DNA of 8,916 nt, from the NCBI GenBank assembly GCA_031268055.1, contig JAIRXY010000079.1, forward strand, positions 1 to 8,916. The letters run 5' to 3'. Source of the stretch: Prevotellaceae bacterium (GTDB taxonomy: Bacteria; Bacteroidota; Bacteroidia; Bacteroidales; UBA932). Numbering within the stretch: the stretch's first letter is position 1; the number at the start of each line of letters is the position of its first letter. The position numbers were made by a program, and so were the translations under genes. Under the pieces are notes generated by a model. The model was not told the DNA's origin. It worked only from the letters and a program-made list of their open reading frames with translations, and made no database searches. This document shows, piece by piece, positions 6,085 through 8,916 of this stretch.

Positions 6085-6229
6085 TCAATGCTGAAAAATG
6101 CTACTCTTGTTGATTTCTTTCGGGCTGTTTTTGCACAAATAATTTTGCCTTTTGGATGCTTGCTGGCCATTTTTTCTTTACATTTGCATCTTGGCAGTTG
6201 AAACAACGGAGCGTAATTCTGAATTTCAT
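6085..6229 (-). pseudogene. Fossil of an IS1-family InsA zinc-finger protein (frameshifted)
   Basis: From the ATG at 6229 the minus strand reads MKFRITLRCFNCQDANVKK. If one base is removed from the six-A run near residue 19 it continues NGQQASKRQNYLCKNSPKEI, then stops at 6085. The composite matches the InsA pattern of IS1-family elements: C-x2-C, then 'VKNGxQxxxKQxYLCKxCxKxF'. The last cysteine of the second pair is replaced by serine, and the frame is broken in the middle of the finger, so it is not functional. Only about 48 codons remain; no InsB-like transposase domain or terminal inverted repeat is visible. The next element on that strand is a 103-bp repeat copy. Assignment rests on pattern recognition, not a database search. 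Confidence 0.55.
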
Positions 6230-6315
6230 TTGCGAGAATACAACTTTTATGTGATTATCAAATATTTACAGTAACATATTTTTTTGAATCGCTACCAAAT
6301 ATTTTACAGATTATT

Positions 6316-7281
6316 ATGGAAGAAATAAAATTTATAGACCTTTTTTGTGGTATTGGCGGCTTCCGTCAAGCGATGGACGAGGCGTGTAAGGAAAACGATA
6401 TTATCCCGAATTGTGTGTTTTCATCAGACATAGACCCTGCTTGTCAATATACTTATGAAGTAAATTTTGGAGAATTCCCTTTTGGCGACATTACAAAAAT
6501 TGATGAAAAAAATATTCCCGATCACGATATTCTGTTTGCGGGGTTTCCTTGTCAGCCGTTCAGTATCATAGGACAAAGAAAAGGCTTTGAAGATACACGC
6601 GGAACGCTGTTTTTCGATATTGCAAGGATATTGAAGCATAAACAGCCGAAAGCGTTTATTTTGGAAAATGTAAAGCAACTTGTCGGACACAACAGCGGTA
6701 AAACCTTAAAGACGATTCTTCTAACATTAAAAGAATTGGGCTATCATGTACAGTATGCTGTTCTCAACGCGCTTGATTATGGACTGCCACAAAAGCGAGA
6801 ACGTGTAATTATTGTAGGACATCGCGGCCCAATTTTATTTTCATTTCCACCTCCTAAACGACCTTTCAAGCCGCTTTCGGAGATATTGGAAAAGAAAGTT
6901 GATGAAAAGCATTTTGTTTCCGACTATATTTTGAAGAAGCGTCAAACAAAACACAAATCAGCCTACAGTCCGTCTATTTGGCACGAAAACAAGGCTGGAA
7001 ATATTTGTTCTTATCCTTATTCTTGTGCCTTGCGTTCAGGTGCATCATATAATTATTTGCTCGTAAACGGTCAGCGCCGTTTAACACCACGTGAAATGTT
7101 TCGTTTGCAAGGGTTTCCCGACACTTACAAAATTATAGCAAATGATGGGCAGGCAAGAAAACAAGCTGGGAATGCCGTACCCGTAAATTTGGTTAAAGCA
7201 GTCATTTTAAGATTGTTGCCATATATCGCAAAAACAGCAAATATGAAGTCCATTTTACAAGAATATTATTCATTATTATGA
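6316..7281 (+). CDS. DNA (cytosine-5-)-methyltransferase of a type II restriction-modification system
   Basis: The 321-residue enzyme transfers a methyl group from S-adenosylmethionine to C5 of cytosine in a specific site, protecting host DNA. All main motifs are present in order: motif I FIDLFCGIGGF (6-16), motif IV GFPCQPFS with catalytic Cys79, motif VI ENVK (117-120), motif VIII QKRERVIIVG (159-168), motif IX RLTPREMFRLQGFP (255-268) and motif X QAGNAVPVNL (283-292). The target-recognition region between VIII and IX is short (about residues 175-253), typical of single-specificity enzymes; the recognition site cannot be read from it. The stop overlaps the next gene's start by 4 bp (ATGA), indicating translational coupling. 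The gene is far more AT-rich than the minus-strand genes (hand count 19/60 GC at 6901-6960 against 43/60 at 4321-4380), suggesting acquisition by transfer. Confidence 0.95.
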   Translation: MEEIKFIDLFCGIGGFRQAMDEACKENDIIPNCVFSSDIDPACQYTYEVNFGEFPFGDITKIDEKNIPDHDILFAGFPCQPFSIIGQRKGFEDTRGTLFFDIARILKHKQPKAFILENVKQLVGHNSGKTLKTILLTLKELGYHVQYAVLNALDYGLPQKRERVIIVGHRGPILFSFPPPKRPFKPLSEILEKKVDEKHFVSDYILKKRQTKHKSAYSPSIWHENKAGNICSYPYSCALRSGASYNYLLVNGQRRLTPREMFRLQGFPDTYKIIANDGQARKQAGNAVPVNLVKAVILRLLPYIAKTANMKSILQEYYSLL

Positions 7282-8033
7282 TGGAGAATGATAAATCGCC
7301 AAAGTTGCGGACTGTAAATAAGTCAGTTCCCGCGTTTCTTCTCAATGAATTTCCAAAAAATTTCCCCTTTTTATTGGGCAAGGAGTTGATTTATTTGCTT
7401 GCTTCCAAAGGAAAATCCGAAATAGATGGTACGGATTGGGAAAATATGTTTGCCGATTGTGTTGGCGCAAAATGGCAACCCTCAAATGTTGGGCTTGAGG
7501 ATATTGTAATGGGAAATACCGCATGGGGAGCAAAAACCGTAAAAAGCGCAAATCCTGCAACTCAAAAGAAAGTACGTTTGATTTCCGGCAGAAATTCGCC
7601 GGTATACTCCTTTGGTGATAAAATAGACACATCGACAAATCCCGCCGTTTTAGGGAAACACGTTTTAGATATTTGGAATGAACGCGTTTCGATTGTTTAT
7701 GAAAAATTTAAGCACGTAAGGACAGTTGTTTTAATACGCTCCGACAGCTTGTCGGAAGTAGTCGTTTTTGAATTTGAAACGATTAGGCACGATTCGGAGC
7801 TGTACAAATGGGAATGGAACAAAAACAATAATTTAATCGGCATCGACAAATGGACGAACAAGCATAAATTTACTTGGCAGCCTCACGGTTCACAATTCAC
7901 AATTATTGAGGATGTTCCCGAAAGGAGTTTGTTGATTCGTATCAAACAACCTACGTCTCTTAATAAAGAACAAATACTTACCACCCTTGGCTTTGATAAA
8001 AGTTGGATTTCAATAGAGCGACGCAATGGCTGA
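7278..8033 (+). CDS. Probable type II restriction endonuclease partner of the methyltransferase
   Basis: A 251-residue soluble protein without signal peptide or membrane segment. Its place, overlapping the methyltransferase by 4 bp and Vsr by 8 bp, is the normal position for the cognate nuclease. The segment GLEDIVMGNTAWGAKTVK (72-89) is a plausible PD-(D/E)xK-type core, with Asp75 and Lys86 or Lys89 as metal-site candidates, although the usual acidic residue before the lysine is not evident. Glu55 (in DWENMFAD) may be the extra N-terminal acidic residue. Size and layout recall the NgoBV/NlaIV-type nucleases (GGNNCC), also encoded near a C5-methyltransferase, but I cannot confirm this from the sequence. 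It presumably cleaves DNA lacking the partner's methylation. The function call is mainly from context; the biochemical family and recognition site are unverified. Confidence 0.75.
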   Translation: MMENDKSPKLRTVNKSVPAFLLNEFPKNFPFLLGKELIYLLASKGKSEIDGTDWENMFADCVGAKWQPSNVGLEDIVMGNTAWGAKTVKSANPATQKKVRLISGRNSPVYSFGDKIDTSTNPAVLGKHVLDIWNERVSIVYEKFKHVRTVVLIRSDSLSEVVVFEFETIRHDSELYKWEWNKNNNLIGIDKWTNKHKFTWQPHGSQFTIIEDVPERSLLIRIKQPTSLNKEQILTTLGFDKSWISIERRNG

Positions 8034-8430
8034 CGTCTTCACAAAAGAGCAACGTAGCAATGTAATGCGGCAAGTAAAAAGCGCTCGCAACAAATCTACG
8101 GAGTTGAAAATGATTACATTTTTCAAGGCAAATAATATTAAAGGATGGCGCAGAAATTATCCCGCTTTCGGCAAGCCTGACTTTACATTTCCGAAACAAA
8201 AAATAGCGATATTCATTGATGGTTGTTTTTGGCATGGACATGATTGTCGCAATACGCGCCCAAAAGACAACGCCGATTATTGGCAAAAGAAACGGATGCG
8301 CAATATGCAGAGAGATAGAGAAGTAACGGAAGTTTTGCAGAGCAAAAATTGGAAAGTTATTAGAATTTGGGAATGCGAATTGAAAGATGAGTGGCTATTG
8401 AAACGGTTGCTAACTATAGTATTAATGTGA
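8026..8430 (+). CDS. vsr: Very short patch repair endonuclease (Vsr)
   Basis: The 134-residue protein nicks DNA next to the T of a T:G mismatch left by deamination of 5-methylcytosine, starting short-patch repair. It shows the family pattern: N-terminal DVFTKEQRSNVMRQVKS, catalytic Asp52 in GKPDFTFP, the zinc-site residues Cys67 (DGCFWH), His72 and Cys74 (GHDC) and Cys117 (IWECEL), plus YWQKKRMRNMQRD (85-97). By alignment with the well-known E. coli protein the zinc ligands correspond to Cys66, His71, Cys73 and Cys117. It is somewhat shorter than the E. coli enzyme at the C-terminus. The start overlaps the nuclease stop by 8 bp, so the three genes are probably one transcript. Presence of Vsr supports the partner methyltransferase being a C5 enzyme. 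Confidence 0.95.
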   Translation: MADVFTKEQRSNVMRQVKSARNKSTELKMITFFKANNIKGWRRNYPAFGKPDFTFPKQKIAIFIDGCFWHGHDCRNTRPKDNADYWQKKRMRNMQRDREVTEVLQSKNWKVIRIWECELKDEWLLKRLLTIVLM

Positions 8431-8493
8431 ATCAAAAGTTGATACCGGGCATTATCCAAAACCATTTTTTTTCGAAATCTTTTGTAATTTAGC

Positions 8494-8524
8494 TCCGAAT
8501 TTCATTTTCGGATAAATTTATCTG
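8494..8524. promoter_or_regulatory. Small hairpin plus 16-bp palindrome after the vsr gene
   Basis: TCCGAA (8494-8499) pairs with TTCGGA (8507-8512). Overlapping it, CGGATAAATTTATCTG (8509-8524) is a near-perfect palindrome around GATAAATTTATC (8511-8522). The two are alternative folds. TAATTTAG (8485-8492) before them resembles a -7 element but lacks a -33 partner. Possible operator, leader or start of a small RNA ending at the terminator downstream; unproven. Confidence 0.35.
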
Positions 8525-8526
8525 AG

Positions 8527-8580
8527 TAAGCATACTTGGCATCACTGAGGGGTTTTGCAAAGATGCTTATTCTTTTTTTT
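8527..8580 (+). terminator. Rho-independent terminator-like hairpin
   Basis: TAAGCAT (8527-8533) pairs with ATGCTTA (8563-8569). After one bulged A, CTT (8535-8537) pairs with AAG (8560-8562), giving a 10-bp stem around a 22-nt loop, followed by ttctttttttt (8570-8580). It lies about 100 bp after vsr and would end the restriction-modification transcript. Confidence 0.65.
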
Positions 8581-8662
8581 ATTGCACAAATCTATGCCGC
8601 GCAAAGTATAAATTGCAGAATCTTCTACGATATTTTAAGGTTAAGGCTGGCCAAAATACCAA

Positions 8663-8670
8663 TAAATTTG
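8663..8670 (+). promoter_or_regulatory. Predicted -7 element for the DUF4492/cyd-type operon
   Basis: TAAATTTG matches the Bacteroidota -7 consensus TAnnTTTG exactly. No clear TTTG stands 19-21 bp upstream; the region there reads ttaaggttaagg. Transcription would start near 8677, about 63 nt before the DUF4492 start codon. Confidence 0.4.
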
Positions 8671-8739
8671 CCCATATTTGTTGTAGCATTTGTAGCGCAA
8701 TAAAGTAAAAAAGAAACGTACCCTCCAAACCTGCAAAGC

Positions 8740-8916
8740 ATGAGAAAAATTTTCTCCATACCGGCGCGCGTCTTTCACTTCTACGTGGAGGGTTTTTGCA
8801 GCATGACCATCGGTAAAACCTTGTGGATGATTATTCTCATCAAGCTGTTCATCATGTTTGCCATACTGAAAATATTCTTTCTCCCCAGCTTTTTGGGGAA
8901 ATTCGACAGCGACCCG
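8740..8916 (+). CDS. DUF4492 small membrane protein, likely first gene of a cytochrome bd oxidase operon (partial)
   Basis: From the ATG at 8740 the frame gives 59 codons and continues past the window end. The sequence begins MRKIFSIPARVFHFYVEGFC, followed by SMTIGKTLWMIILIKLFIMF and one hydrophobic helix at about residues 27-47, then LPSFLGKFDSDP. The 'FYxGFxxMTxGKTLWxIIxIKLFIMFxxLKxFFFP' layout is that of DUF4492 proteins, roughly 75-80 residues long, which in Bacteroidota usually lie just upstream of cydA and cydB. Its job is not established; association with quinol oxidase assembly is inferred from gene neighbourhood. GC content returns towards that of the minus-strand genes, so this is core genome. 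An 8-bp inverted repeat (ACCCTCCA at 8720-8727, TGGAGGGT at 8786-8793) encloses the start codon. Confidence 0.85.
   Translation, partial: MRKIFSIPARVFHFYVEGFCSMTIGKTLWMIILIKLFIMFAILKIFFLPSFLGKFDSDP

Noticed and set aside
6230..6315. Promoter of the restriction operon
   Set aside because: Several AT-rich near matches to TAnnTTTG occur but none has a -33 TTTG at suitable spacing, so no site is called.
6424..6690. Minus-strand open frame opposite the methyltransferase
   Set aside because: Shadow of a gene whose conserved motifs are all on the plus strand.

Overview
The window looks like a chromosomal segment from a member of the Bacteroidota, most likely Bacteroidales. Three things point there: a secreted subtilisin-like protease with a C-terminal type IX secretion (T9SS) sorting domain, an ECF sigma factor clustered with small periplasmic Spy/CpxP-like proteins, and a DUF4492 small membrane protein of the kind that precedes cydAB in this phylum. 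A promoter-like element matching the Bacteroidota -7 consensus TAnnTTTG also fits.

Layout. Positions 1-5050 are all on the minus strand and are fairly GC-rich. Read in the direction of transcription they are a T9SS subtilase (2855-5050), an ECF sigma factor (2077-2628), a 347-bp intergenic stretch with inverted repeats, a small Spy-like protein (1298-1729), a single-pass membrane protein (862-1272), a second Spy/CpxP-like protein (174-836), and the N-terminus of an outer-membrane-type protein with a carboxypeptidase-regulatory-like fold (1-154, cut by the window edge). The sigma factor and the following genes probably form an envelope-stress or surface-regulation module.

Positions 5051-6315 hold about 1.25 kb without an intact gene. 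They contain the likely subtilase promoter, two 103-bp direct repeats 716 bp apart, two copies of a REP-like hairpin motif, and a frameshifted fossil of an IS1-family InsA zinc finger. This debris borders a much more AT-rich plus-strand operon (6316-8430): a C5-cytosine DNA methyltransferase, a putative type II restriction endonuclease and a Vsr mismatch endonuclease. Their reading frames overlap by 4 and 8 bp. This is a complete, probably horizontally acquired restriction-modification cassette. The methyltransferase marks DNA, the nuclease cuts unmarked DNA, and Vsr repairs the T:G mismatches that arise when 5-methylcytosine deaminates.

After a terminator-like hairpin (8527-8580) comes a promoter-like region and the start of the DUF4492 gene (8740 onward), which probably leads into a cytochrome bd oxidase operon outside the window.

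The least explained items are a 3 x 53-bp minisatellite directly upstream of the sigma factor, a nested inverted-repeat element downstream of it, the 103-bp repeats with hairpins beside the restriction cassette, and the restriction nuclease, whose family I cannot assign with certainty.
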